Source of the DNA: Pieris napi
Taxonomy: Eukaryota; Arthropoda; Insecta; Lepidoptera; Pieridae
Direction of reading: 5' to 3'
Assembly (NCBI RefSeq): GCF_905475465.1
Contig: NC_062247.1
Coordinates: forward strand, 1,736,001 to 1,800,000
DNA: 64,000 nt
The notes beneath the pieces were generated by a model that ran no database searches, was not told where the DNA came from, and was given only the letters and a program-made list of their open reading frames with translations. How positions within the stretch are numbered: position 1 is the first letter of the stretch; the number at the start of each line of letters is the position of its first letter. Below, in pieces: positions 11,769-25,300 of this stretch. The position numbers were made by a program, and so were the translations under genes.

Positions 11769-12740
11769 TCAGCATAAATGGAGACTAATCTGGGGCTCAC
11801 CCCACGTGATAATTGACTGGGCTATTGTTATCATTAGTCGGCTGTCTGATGAAATAAATAATTGGGTTTTACTACGGGGATCTTGAGTGTGGTACAGACC
11901 AGCTATACGCAACTCAAAGTCACAACTAATAAGGTAAAATATTTGATTAGTAGGTAACTCAAGCCTATATGCATTATTTTGCTCTATACAAATATCTAGA
12001 TTTTCTGTACCTTGAGAACAATAGCTTAGTGCCAAAGCTTAGAGAGCTTTCTCTACTTTACGAGTTCTATATGAAATATACGAGTCGTTGTTGCACGAGT
12101 CGTTTATAGAATCTTATTCTCTATTCTCTATTCATTAGCATAATTTGAGATTTATCTGGAACTCACGAAGAATGAATAATTGAATCGGATAAAGTCCATT
12201 GAAATGTTACATTTGTTGTAGAAAATTTAATTTGCAACAAAAAACGTCAACAATTTTTTTTTATCCAATAAATAGTTTAAGAGATATATCGTAAATACCA
12301 TTTCAACCCCTATTTCCAAGATGGCGGCCGTGGGACAAGGGTGGCGACCCCACAAACTTGTTTTTAGCTTAACACTGATCCCCCCTACACATCAAAAAAA
12401 TAAAATTGCGTCCTCTAAAAAACGCAACCCCAAATGTAACTTTTCAATGGACTAATATTGACACGTGTCGTTTCTCATTATTTAATGTGTGGTGGAAATA
12501 AATATTTTTTAGGCTTTACTACTGGGATATCCTCCAACTCAAAGTCTCAGATAATAACGTATTTGGTTAATTAATGGCCTAATTACCTAAGGCCTTGCAG
12601 TAATGCATTGTTTTGCTCCATTAAAATATCTAGATTGTTTCAGTTTGAAAACAATGGCATAGTAAATCATATCTTAGTACCAAGGCTTTGAGAGTTTTCT
12701 CCTTTACGGGTTCTATATAAAATAGACGTGGGTTTTATAA
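11769..12740. repeat. Diverged direct duplication (about 11850-12080 and 12505-12735) flanking a MITE
   Basis: Both copies share, in the same order and orientation, a TTTTACTAC block, CAACTCAAAGTC, GCATT(A)TTTTGCTC, AAATATCTAGATT, GAGAACAAT-like and GAG(T)TTTCTC blocks. Identity is clearly reduced. An open frame on the minus strand over the left copy (12035-11769, 88 codons) is not kept in the right copy and has no recognised domain. The pair may be an old segmental duplication or two halves of a decayed element. Confidence 0.5.
12193..12453. mobile_element. MITE, 261 bp, with AGTCCATTGAAA inverted ends
   Basis: The left end AGTCCATTGAAATGTTACAT and the right end, complement of AGTCCATTGAAAAGTTACAT, form a 23 bp terminal inverted repeat with two mismatches. 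There is no coding potential. It lies between the two copies of the diverged direct duplication. Confidence 0.7.
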
Positions 12741-12989
12741 AGAAATATATAAAAAAAACGACCAACTGAAATCCAAGTTTAAAAAGTACTTGTCAGTTTG
12801 AGAAGCATTGTTTTGATATATTATATCATAACATATTTTGATATATTAATCGATTTATGTATTAAATGTTTTGTAATGTATACAATTGCATTGGAACAAT
12901 TATGTAAATAGTTTAAGATTCACAACTTTAATATTATTATAATTATTTTCTACTTAGTATTATTATTTTCTTTGCTACTGAGGCGCAAA

Positions 12990-13240
12990 CTAGCTGCTAT
13001 GGTCTCTGGCAGAATGACCAGCGCTGTGGAACTTTCTGCTCCTCAGCATAATGCTGAGCCAGGGCCAATTACAACCACAGTACACACACATTACACACTT
13101 GAAGCGAACGAATGGCAAAAGGGAATTTTTAATTTTTATTGTTTTTGATTTGTCTTATTTTATTTTTTCTTTAAGTATTGTTATTTTGTGTGTGTGTTTT
13201 CGTATGTAATAAATGTTTTGTCTATGTCTATGTCACATTA
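12990..13240 (+). repeat. Retroelement 3' tail, copy 2 (TCTGGCAGAATGACCAGCG family)
   Basis: Same core order as at 4795-4975: TCTGGCAGAATGACCAGCG, then CAGCATAATGCTGAGCCAGG. A longer downstream part ends in GTCTATGTCTATGTC. The terminal short tandem units fit a LINE 3' end. Confidence 0.6.
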
Positions 13241-13304
13241 AAACTCGGATCAAATCTTCCAGGCATTAAAATCCTGTATCAATTATCCAAGTTGTATGTT
13301 TAAC

Positions 13305-16300
13305 CTACCCTAAATCGAAACCAACAATATTATCTAAATGGTAATCGAAAATTCTGAAATCGTATTTATACAATTTGTACAATTTACTAATAAGCGGCAA
13401 CTCGAGTTGGGCGAAATACTTGCTCAGTTTTTCCGAAGTTCCTGACGTGTGAGATAGCCTTGGGAATTGTACTTTATCTGTAGCGTTGATTGTGTGGAGG
13501 GCTAATAGAGCGTCATCCAGAAGAGTTTCGTATTTGCCTGGAAGTAAAGATTTCTTAAAACAGTGTATAGGTTACATTGTGGAAATATGAATATAAACGA
13601 CCAAAAAAATCCTTTTTAAAAACTTAATTACATTAAGTGGAGTTAAAGATCCACAACTGAGCGTTTTAAAAGCAGTATTTGCCGCGCACCATCACTATGT
13701 GCAACCGGCTGCCCACTGATTTTCGAACCAATTGACTTACGCCCGAACCCAATAACCTTTCTGAAACCATCCACCATCTAATACAAGCCTAGGGGTTTGA
13801 TAGAACGCCCTAACGTAACGAGAGAATCCAATTAAACCGTTGTTTGTGTAAGACATAGGCATACTATGTTACGTTACGCATTTACATTTTGTCCAAAGCT
13901 ACAAATATAACGTGCAAATAATTTAGTGCTAAAATAATCCTTCTGAATCTTAAGATTTACGAAACGTTGCGTTGCGTAATTACTTTTAATGACGTCCGAC
14001 AATTTGCGGTAATTGATGTTGCTTGCGTCCCCTTTTGGTTCTTATCTTCTATTAGAAGCTGGTGGTACATATAATATATATATTATATAATAATATCTAA
14101 AAAAATACTGAATAAAACATTTTTCTAAATACAGATAGCATATGTTACAGTTTAAGTTTTATTTTGTATTTAGTTTACGAGCCTATAATTATTGATAATG
14201 TCTATTCTTTAACTCCTTCCTACTCAAGAGCAGGTCGTAGGTTGGATCCCGACTGTGCACTAGACTTTCTGTCTATGTGCGCATTTAACATTCGCTCAAA
14301 CGGTGAAGTAAAACATCGTGAGGAAACCTAACGCAAGCTGATTACCTACTTGCCTATCAGATTGATAAATGCACATGAAACAGATACAGAAATCTGAGGA
14401 CAAGACTTAAAAAGGTTGAAGTTTTTTTTTATTCAAATGCCATACGAAAAATGTTCTACCCACATTTACGAACTACACAAATACAAAAAACACACAACGC
14501 TTACGTCATTTACTACGCAAGACTTGAACCGACTTCAAAAAACCCGAAGGTTATCTATTCGACGATATGAGGAACATCAAAAAACAGAATACAGTGAACT
14601 CTAGTTTGACACTCGTTAGTTTTAATCTCTCGATAATTTGATTTTGTCCCGGGACCTTGAAAAATACTCGACAAATTGAATAAAATCAATCTCTTTTATT
14701 TGAAGTTGAAGGAATAGTATCTTGTTCGCCAACGTGCGATAATAAGGTCCGGGCTCTCTATTTGTTTTTAATTTTTCGATATGATTTATTTGTAAGCTAT
14801 TTTATTTTAAAGAATTAAAAATTTAAGAAACAATTGAAGTGTTCATCATGCACAGACTTGTCAATTGTTTTAAAATTCTTTGTAGAATGATAGAAGTTGC
14901 TCACTCAAAAACAGATTAAAACTTCTTTTCCAAATAAAATTTTGTGAATTGTATGTCAATTACACAATAATAATATCGAAATCACGAATTTTGATCACAC
15001 TCTTATTTACTTTATTTTTTTACGAACGGGACTCATCTCGTGGTTTTTTGAACGCTATTTAAACCCTTGGTCATTTGAAATATATCTCTGGTTGAGTTTA
15101 GAAGTATCGAGAGTCGACTGTATGATCTTCACACACCGTATATATCCTTTAATACATTTAATTCTCTTGAACAATACAATTAAATAGAAATGTTATTTAG
15201 TACTTTACAGATCAGCTGAGTCCGTTTATTTCTTTAAAAAGGAATTTATATAGTGTCCTTGAGACATTGCGAGTTTATATACTATCGCGGACGCCATCCA
15301 ATTTTTTATTTATTTACTAGCGAACCCGACGTTGTCCTATCTTACCTATGAATATTGACGATACGCAACATTTCTATGTTGTTGGTTTCCATTCCATGGA
15401 TTTCGTTCTTGTTCAATGTTATGTCAGACGCCATAAAGTTACATCAAAAAAGTTTGAATTTTAAAAGCGCTATGCACTGAAAAAATCATTTGCTATCGTA
15501 ACTAATTACTAAAGTCATGATTACTTGATATGGAGGTTAAGTATTGTTGGATTTTCTAATTTTCCGCGCAATTTTCGAATTTTTTTCTTTCATAAGAACC
15601 TTCTCCTGACCATAACAAACACAACAAAAAAGAATTAGCAAAATCGGTCCAGTCGCTCACGCGTGATTCCGTGATCAAGGGCAATAGGGATTCATTTTTA
15701 TATATATATAGATTTAAAAACATGTAGAAATATATGTGACGTTGGAACACAAATTGGTCACAATGTCCACTGAACGGTCGAATTACAATACTATTACTAT
15801 AATACACTAGTGGACCCGACAGACGTTGTCCTGCATGATATTTCAAGCAATTAGTAAAGAAAAGTATGAAAGTACCGACTGCAGCGCCATCTGGCGGGCT
15901 GATTTGTGAATATAAACCATTCCCAGATCCCCTTGAACACACACAAAAAATGTCATCAAAATCGGTCCAGTCGTTTGAGAGAAGTACAGTGACATACACA
16001 CTCACAGAAGAATTATATATATAAAGATACTTAAAAACAAAATTAACTACTTGAATTATTAATTGAAATAAAAAGATCAATCGAAACATGATAAACGGTT
16101 TACATTTATAATATATTATCCTATCCCTAATCTTAACACTACGGCCATCAACCTGTTATACTCGACGTAATAAATAGAAATCTAGGTCACTAGGGTCGAA
16201 TCCAGGTAATAGACCCGTTTATATGGGAACCGGACCGACTGACGTACAACGGACAGTGGGCTTTGAGAACGTACCGTTTATATACGATGTTTCACATTAA

Positions 16301-19300
16301 GGTCACCAGTACATCTAGGACTTGCCATAACTACATACCTGGAACCTGTCTTGACGCGTATAAGGTAATTAACGTTTGTATATATTCGAAGAAGCTTAAA
16401 TGAAGCTTCCTTTTTCATAGAAAAAAAATGTGTGCGTGTACTAGGTGTACACACGTAAGAAAAACTTCTTTATGACCTTATTTTTCGAAAAATGATCTAC
16501 TATATGCAACTTTACAGAAATTGGTTAAATAAAGTTAAATTAGATAAAGTTTAACAAAAGGCTTTTATTATCATAGACATGAATACAAATACAATTATTT
16601 CATTTTACCTTATTACTACTAAGATTATTACAGAATTTCATTAATTGTAATAGAATTATTACTATCATTGTTATCGTTATTATATATTTTTGTTATTAAT
16701 GGCTTCGAATCTCTTCGGATCAACCGTGGTAGGGACAAGAAAAAGATGGGGCGTAACCGAAAAATGAGACGGTAATTTTTTTCCAACGCCGATAAAGAAG
16801 TTTGAATTCAAAAAGCAACATGGCGCGTAACCGAAAAATGTGACAGTAAATTTTTTTCCAACGCCGATAAAGAAGTTTGACTTCAAAAAGCAACATGGCG
16901 CGTAACCGAAAAACGTGACGATTTGCTACAAAATTTCTCCCATACGTCGATAAAGAAGTTTCACTTCAAAAATTATCGTTACTTCTACATACATAATTTG
17001 ATTTATTGTTTATTCGGTATTGTCAAGCACCGACCACCGTATAACGTACACAACGCAAACCTAAAGCTGTCCAAAAACCCAGTTTCTTCGCCCAACGCTT
17101 TTCTTCCTCCAGAACCTTCTTCCACATCTTTAACCACTTTTGTAAAAAACTAAATTTTCACTATGGATTCAAAACTTCGTAAATTTTCTAACAATCTTAA
17201 GCAAGATTTTCTCAATCTGTCCTAGGCACAAAAATTCTTCTTGTGAAATTATAAAATTGTAAGTGTTATGTAATAACTAATGACTATTCTAAGGAAACCA
17301 TGGAAAAACGCAAAGCAAGGAGAGCAAGTAATTTTCGTGGAAATAAAAAAGAAAAAGAACCCCAGAGACACCAAGTCCGAAGGAAACAACCAACGGCACT
17401 AACAAGAAAAACCAACGAACAGACGCTTTTCAACTCATGCGTAAGCGAGCCTACTCCATGTCTGAAAGAAATACCTACCTCAATTACTAACCGGAAACAG
17501 AAAAAAAAACAACAACAACAGCAAAACAAAAACACATTCCCCAACCCGGCTGGTCCCCGTGGGGAATTAGACCGAAACCCTCCAATATTAAACCAACATC
17601 AACATAATGAAGAAAACATTAAAAAGAATGGAGGAGGCCTTTGCCACCTGGCAAACGGACACGCAAAAGTGGAACAAAAGAACAATCTACGAAAAATAAA
17701 GAAAAAATACTGTCATGTCCGAAAAGAGGCTATAATATAAGTGTTATGTAGAAATTATTCAAACACTGTTAACATGGACTGTTAACTGGAAGAGACACGA
17801 GAAGTTTCTCGGAGGCCATATGGGTTGCAGTGCCAGCGGAGTAAGTGTATAAAATAAATAAAAAATATGTTTATTAAGGAACATAAGATACATGTATCAC
17901 TTATTCCACGTCATTAAATTTGAATTTGTAGGCATCCCTACTCATCGGCAAAGAAGACAGAGGGTGTAGGCCGAGAGAAAAAGCCGGCGTAAAAAACTCT
18001 CGGTACTCTTTTAAAATAGCAAATCATCAACACTTATTTTAAAACAAATATCGCAAATTAATTAGAATTAGCCTGTCTAGCACTAGTCCCAGGCCCTTTT
18101 ATCAACTAGATAATCGTTGACTTTATAGTAAGCCTTTTTACACAGCTTTTCTTTAATACATTTCTTAAATTTATAGAAAGGCAGAGATAAAAGAGCCTCT
18201 GGGATTTTATTAAAGAGTATCCCTTTTCCCAAAAAATAATTACTAACTTTAGATAGTCTAGTACGGGGAAATTGCAGCCTGCGTTTGTTCCGTGTATAAT
18301 ATTTTGAATAGAATATTTATGACGTATTATTTTATGGTTATACAGAGAATTGACAAGATATCGATATCATGTTTCGATAGTTCAAGGTTCTAAAACAAGA
18401 TATACGAAGATAGCATTGAATAAAATACCAAAAACGTATAATAAATATTCATTAGTACAAAAATAGATTTACTATTTATTAGAACAATATCGCCTCACAC
18501 TGCTAGGATACTCGTCAAATCAGTGATGCCAACTGAATATTCCCCATATGACCAACTACAAATACACCTACACATCGATTAAAAACAACTAAAGTTTTTA
18601 TTGTACACTTGGTTTGAGAGGTAAATTAAAATTTGCATAAATCATGAAAAAAATAGTAAAATTTTAATGTTGGCGTATTATAGCTTCTTGATATTTCAGT
18701 TATAGTTTATATTAGGTTTAGTTTGTTAATTAAGTTCTAGGCTTAATATAAATTTATTTATCTATAATATAAAAATGAATCGCAAAATGTGTTGATAAGC
18801 GCACAACTCAACAACGCCTGGACCGATTTGGCCAATTTTTTTATAATATTCTTTGAAGTACGAGGATGGTTCTAACGGAGAGAAAAATTTAAAAAAATTG
18901 AGTGAAAAAGTCTAAAAACAACACTTTTCTATATTCCCATACAAAATATTCGTAATAATGCTTAAAAGTCAATTTGAACTTTAATACCATATCATAAAGT
19001 TCAAGTGTTAGTGGAGGGGTTCCGGGAAGGTAAATTTTTATTTTTTGACATAATGTATTTGTTGTATTATCAACTTTCTTTTTTTTATCTTACTAGCTAG
19101 ACCGGTGTCCCGAATAGCAGAATAAGTATTAAAAAAAATTAAGAATCGACTGTTAGGCGGTACGATGTTCGCCAGGCCAGCTAGTTTATAATAAAAAAAT
19201 ATGTTTATTATGGAACATAAGATACATGTATCACTTATTCCACGTCATTAAATTTGTAGGCATCCCTACTCATCGGCAAAGATGACAGAGGAAGGCCGAG

Positions 19301-22300
19301 AGAAAAAGCCGGCGTAAAAAACTCTCGGTACTCTTTTAAAAACAACGTGTATGCATAAATATATACATGAAAATATGACATCACTAATTTTACACTCATA
19401 CACATCAATTACATTAAAACAAGCAAGCTAGCAAATTGTATTGAATGGTACGTTTTTTTAAGAAAAATAAATAAATTTCTTGTATTAAGTAACCCCTAAA
19501 TAAATGTACCTTCTAAAAACCCCCAGGACCTCTTGATTCCTTCTAAATTTGGGGACAGGGGCCTTTTTTACAATACGTAGCGCTGACACAAAAATATTAG
19601 TGAGAAGTCAAGTAAAAATATGACAGTAATAAAACTGATAACATTTGTACCATAAATGTTTATCAAAGAAATATATGTCATTGAATTTATTATATTTTTG
19701 ATCACATAACATTTTTATACTGACCTGAATTTTTTTAATTACATAGGAATTTTGGTGGATTTATTTATAATTCTTCTATAGTGAATGTTTTCGTCTTAAA
19801 AATAACACATTGTATCGGCCGGGTTTTTTAAAACTCGGTTAGAAATCTGTAAAATTCGCCGTGGCTTACTTTGTGATCAACAATTAGATTCATAATTGTC
19901 TCTTTCTGTCAAATTATATTTACGTTATTATGGTAAGAGAACATTTGAACAAAGACCGAATTTCCGTTATTATACTAATTAGACTTAGATTGAATGTTAA
20001 CGTATAAAATTACTTACAATAAAAGAGACAGCTAGCCTAGTAAAACTCGCGTAAAAAAAAGACGGAATTTTCGTTATAACTTTAGATTTTACAGCTACAT
20101 TCAGAAAGAAATACGTCAATTTGAGAGCTTCTCTCTGTTTGGCCGCGTTATCTTAAGATCAGCACCGTAGGACTTTTTGTGCTATAAAAGTAACGCGGGG
20201 CACTATAAAAGTTAAACTTATCAATAAGTTTAATCAACGATATTTCTTAACCGGAAGTGATATTAACGAAAAAGATTAACATTATCTTTTGTACCATGAA
20301 TAGCAAACTATTATCTGCGTAAAATATTTGTATAAAAAATCATATAGCGCTTGGCCATGTGTAAGATTCTATTTATACATAAGTGTAAATATTTGATTTC
20401 ATATATCGATTACCAAAATTCTTATGTAAAAAAACTATTATAAGTTTGCTGTTGTCTATGAATGACAAGATGCCAGTAGCTTTTCCGTGGCTATGGGGGT
20501 TTTTCAATTCCTAATTTAAATCTGCGAATTAGCACAACTATGATTATGTGTTAAAGCTTTTATTTGTTTGTTGCTAAAATTGTTTGTTTAAACTTCTTTA
20601 CATTCTATTAATATGCACTATACACTAAAAATGGTGACTGGTCGTACTTGAATTCGTGTATGCGGTGATGTTAGTTATTTCGACTATGTATTTGCGTGTT
20701 GTTCCCACGAAAGGTAAGTGCGTGCTCCTATTTCACCATGCCTCCTGCCGAAAGAGGACAAATCTTTGTTTTTATTATTTTTTATTATCATTTATTACTT
20801 AAGATATAACGTGGAACATGGTGTAGTGGATGCAGCTCCTTACAAACTTTGTGTAAAACAAAAAACTTGGCGATCAAAAAGAGTGGCGGAGAGTTTATTG
20901 CCAGTTCTTTTCTTCCGTTCTACGACCTTGATTTGAGAACTGGCAGTAAATGTAAAGTTAGAAGCATTTAATGTATTTTTTTTTTTGACGTTCATAAGTG
21001 TACATACCTCTATGAATAAATGATTTTTGACTTTGACTTTGAATAGGCTAGACTCACAAACGCGTGTGTAAGAGTAATGAATATATTTTTATGTAGTCAA
21101 TTAAATATATATATCCTTGAAACTTTTAATGAAATGTTAAAAGACGATATAATAAACATATTTTATTTTTATCATGATGACCTTTTGTGGTAATTAAAAT
21201 TTAGTTTATTGAATACCTGCCATTTAACCTCTACTGCATAATGCAATCATATACAAAGAGAAAAATTGACGTAACTAATTAGCCAACATGTGTTATGTTT
21301 TTTATAACTTGACACCTATCCCACACAATGGCCTACTAATTAAATACTACAGATTATCGTTATTTTAACACAATTTTCCATAGTAATACTATTTGCCGCT
21401 ACTTAAGATGAGTTCAACTAGATTAATACAATGCTATCAAAGGAGTATACACGGGGTGCAGAAATTATTCTTGCCATGCCATACTCTATGCAATGCTTTG
21501 CCAAAATCTATTTTGAATCTTGACTCTTCAAAGGATGTAAACATGATCAAGGTTCGTGGTACTTCCTAAATTATGACCGTAAAAGGCCGGATATCCTTCT
21601 GTGAATCTTTGGCGTAAATTACTTTAGTAATAATATGCACTGAAATCTATAAATAGATTCACCGTGACCACGCACGCTGTAAAGCACGCGAAACGTCGGA
21701 TAAATTTAAAATTATGTCAAATAGTTGTAAATTTATAATAATACATAACTTTAATCCGGTAAAAAGCGTTTTTCTTTTAATGTTATGAGTTATGTTAATC
21801 AAAGACAATACTATCTATAAATAGTTTCTTTGATATTTTAAATTCTAATGATAATTCTATTGATTCTTTTTATATAAGAGGGGGCTCACTTACATTGCTA
21901 GAGGCCTCGTGTGCGTTGCCGGCGTTTTAAGAATTGGTACGCTTTTTTAAAGGACCCAGATTCGAAAATATTTCGTTGGGCCGCTGATTCCACTTAGTGG
22001 TAATGCGCAATGGTAATGGCAAACACTGCTTTAAATAAATTGTGCGTGTACTAGGTGTACACACGTAAGAAGTGAAACTTCTTTATGATCTTATTTGTCG
22101 AAAAATGATCTACTATATGCAACTTTACAGAAATTCGTTAAATTAGATAAAGTTTAACAAAAGGCTTTTATTATCATAGACATGAATACAAATATTTCAT
22201 TTTACCTTATTACTACGAAGATTATTATAGAATTTCATTAATTGTAATAAAATTATTACTATCATTGTTATCGTTATTATATATTTTTGTTATTAATGGC

Positions 22301-25300
22301 TTCGAATCTCTTCGGATCAACCGTGGTACGGACAAGAAAAAGATGGCGCGTAACCGAAAAATGTGACGGTAAATTTTTTTCCAACGCCGATAAAGAAGTT
22401 TGACTTCAAAAAGCAACATCGCGCGTAACCGAAAAACGTGACGATTTGCTACAAAATTTCTCCCATACGTCGATAATGAAGTTTCATTCCAACGCCGATA
22501 AAGAAGTTTGACTTCAAAAAGCAACATGGCGCGTAACGAAAAAATTTTACACTAAATTTTTTTCCAACCCCGATAAAGAAGTTTCACTTCAAAAACGCTC
22601 AGTTGTGGAACGACGGACGCAAAATACGAAGTTCCACCCGTATCACCTCGACGTCCAATTCTTCACTCAAGAAACTAACAAATTTACTTTTATAAGTGAA
22701 TAATATAAAATCTTCGTGTCAAGATTTTGTCTGTATCTCACCTGGTTTACCAGGTTCAACCTAAACTGTGAATGTATCTGGTACATAGTACTTACCAACT
22801 AACGTGTACTTTATCAGGCACGGATGGCACAAATTGGTGATCGGCTGCCAATGTTCATTATTCACCATATCTGCCAGTTCTTCTGTCTTCGTTGTTAGAA
22901 AGAGGGCGAACTCCCTGAACGTGACATCGTCTCCAAGTTCAAGGGACTCATTCGATGGGTTATCTCGGAAGGCCTTGATGATCCTCCTACCCAGGCGATT
23001 CTGGAAATATACCTTCTTATACTAAAATATAGGAGAGCTACTTGAACCTTTTTATCTATCTTTAGTTTTTTTAAGTCAGATAAAAATATATTTTCACATT
23101 ATTAATTCAGTTTAGTCCAAGATGTTTACCATTGGATGGTGGAGAGTTTTGTCTATGTATTTACAAAATAATTAATTACATTAACAAATATGTGTTACAT
23201 TTCAATATCACTTGCTTACCCATAAGCAAGCAAAAGCTTTCTTGTTTTTTTAAGGTCTGATTGTGTTTTTCTAATAGGCAAGTAGGTAATCAACATCGAC
23301 TTTTCGGGTCTAAGACATGCCGTTTTCCTTCACCGTACAAGCGGGTGTTAAAAGCCTACATAGACAGAAAGTCAAGGTGCACAGCTGGGGCTCAAATCTA
23401 CAATGTCGGGGATAAAATTCTGAAGCTGAAGGCCGAACTGCTTTAAACGCTATTTATATATTCTTTAAATTGGAAAAAACTGTTACCATAGTACAGTTTC
23501 ATTAGTTGTCTCATTAAATTTGTATAAACTAAAATATATTTATTATGGAACATAAGATACATGTATCACTTATTCCACGGCATTCAATTTGAATTTGTCG
23601 GCATCCCTACTCATCGGCAAAGAAGACAGAGGGTGTAGGCCGAGAGAAAAAGCCGGCGTAAAAAACTCTCGGTACTCTTTTAAAACAGCAAATCATCAAC
23701 AACACTTATTTAAAACAAATATCGCAAATTAATTAGAAGTAGCCTGTCTAGCACTAGACCCAGGCCCTTTTATCAACTAGATAATCGTTGACTTTATAGT
23801 AAGCCTTTTTACACAGCTTTTCTTTAATAAATTTCTTAAATTTATTGAAAGGCAAAGATAAAAGAGCCTCTGGGATTTTAATAAAGAAGAGTATCCCTTT
23901 CCCCAAAAAAGAATTACTAACTTTAGATAGTCTAGTACGGGGAAATTGCAGCCTGCGTTTGATCCGTGTATTAACGTTGTGCGTATGTTCTATTCTAGTA
24001 AATTTTTCACTATTTTTGTATATATACATAATATTTTCATAAATATATTGCGAGGGAAAGGTAAGTATATTAATGTCCTTGAATTTATCTCTAAGAGATT
24101 CCCTACATTTTAAATTATAGATTGCACGAATAGCCCTCTTCTGCAGGATGAATATAGTTTCGACATCAGCAGCATGACCCCATAATAATAAGCCATAAGT
24201 CATTAAGCTATGAAAGTAACTAAAATAAACAAGTCTAGCTGTATCGACATCAGTTAGTGAGCGAATTTTTTTAACCGCGTAGGCTGCAGAACTAAGTCTC
24301 TTCGCCAATCCGTTAATATGAGGGGACCACTGAAGTTTTGAATCCATGGTGATTCCGAGAAATACAGTTGTAATTTTGATAAATGTATATTTTGATATAT
24401 ATGCATTGTTCATCATATTTTAATACACCAAGCAACAGGTCATAATAGTGATGTTACTAGTATAAACTGTTGCTCCTTTATATTATATAATGTATTCTAA
24501 AATAAAAACCAAATATTCAACACAAATTCAATATGTATATTGTATTGAAATGACCTTCTTAACTTACAATAATTGATAAGACCATGATACTTATTTAAAA
24601 ACTATTAGTAGTGATAATAAATGTCAACAATGAATGTATATTGATTTATAATTTAGTTCGGGACTTATTGCAGAATGCCCTATTTAATATTTTAAGGACA
24701 TCTAAGACTTTAACATATTTGTGTGTAAATAACTCTTGGTTTTATCAATATGTTTTAGCAAATAGGAGACTGAACTAAGGAAAATGTAGAACAAAAAACA
24801 CATTCAAAGGTAATATAAATTCAAGATTCTTAATCTTACAAGACAATTGGTCCAATACTATGAGTAAAAGGAACAAAATCTAGTACTAATAAAAAATTGG
24901 TGGTTTTAGTCTCATATATCTCATTAAAAAATATCTTAGAATGGTTTGAATGTCAATCTTTATCAAATTTGGTACGATGTAAGTATAGACTACACACACA
25001 CTTTTATACTTTTGTGTAGGTAAGTATTTATATATACATATAAGTACACTTAATACTATATAGAATAACTTACCCTGAAATAAGTTGCAGTCGGGGTATC
25101 TATTTCCAATTTATTTCTGTATGCCGATAGAAGTCTTTCAAAGGGATTCCTTACAATAATCATTTTGTTATAATTCTCCAGCATTTCATCTCGTTCTTCT
25201 TTGGGCACTGAACTTAGATTTCTAAACATGCCCGGGGAGTGGGCTATATGTCCAGGTATCGCTAGAACATCAGTTCCATTCCACTTTCCACCTAATGTCA

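Noticed and set aside
15556..16089. 177-codon minus-strand open frame
   Set aside because: It runs across two adjacent Helitrons and their spacer; it shows no protein family features and is explained by the repeats.
20718..20936. 72-codon plus-strand frame
   Set aside because: It overlaps the LINE 3' tail at 20835-21046 and has no independent support.
22225..22527. 100-codon minus-strand frame with repeated FEVKLLYRRW peptide
   Set aside because: The repeat in the peptide is the DNA tandem unit of the element at 22041-22592, whose copy at 16680-16886 gives a different peptide. Not a conserved protein.
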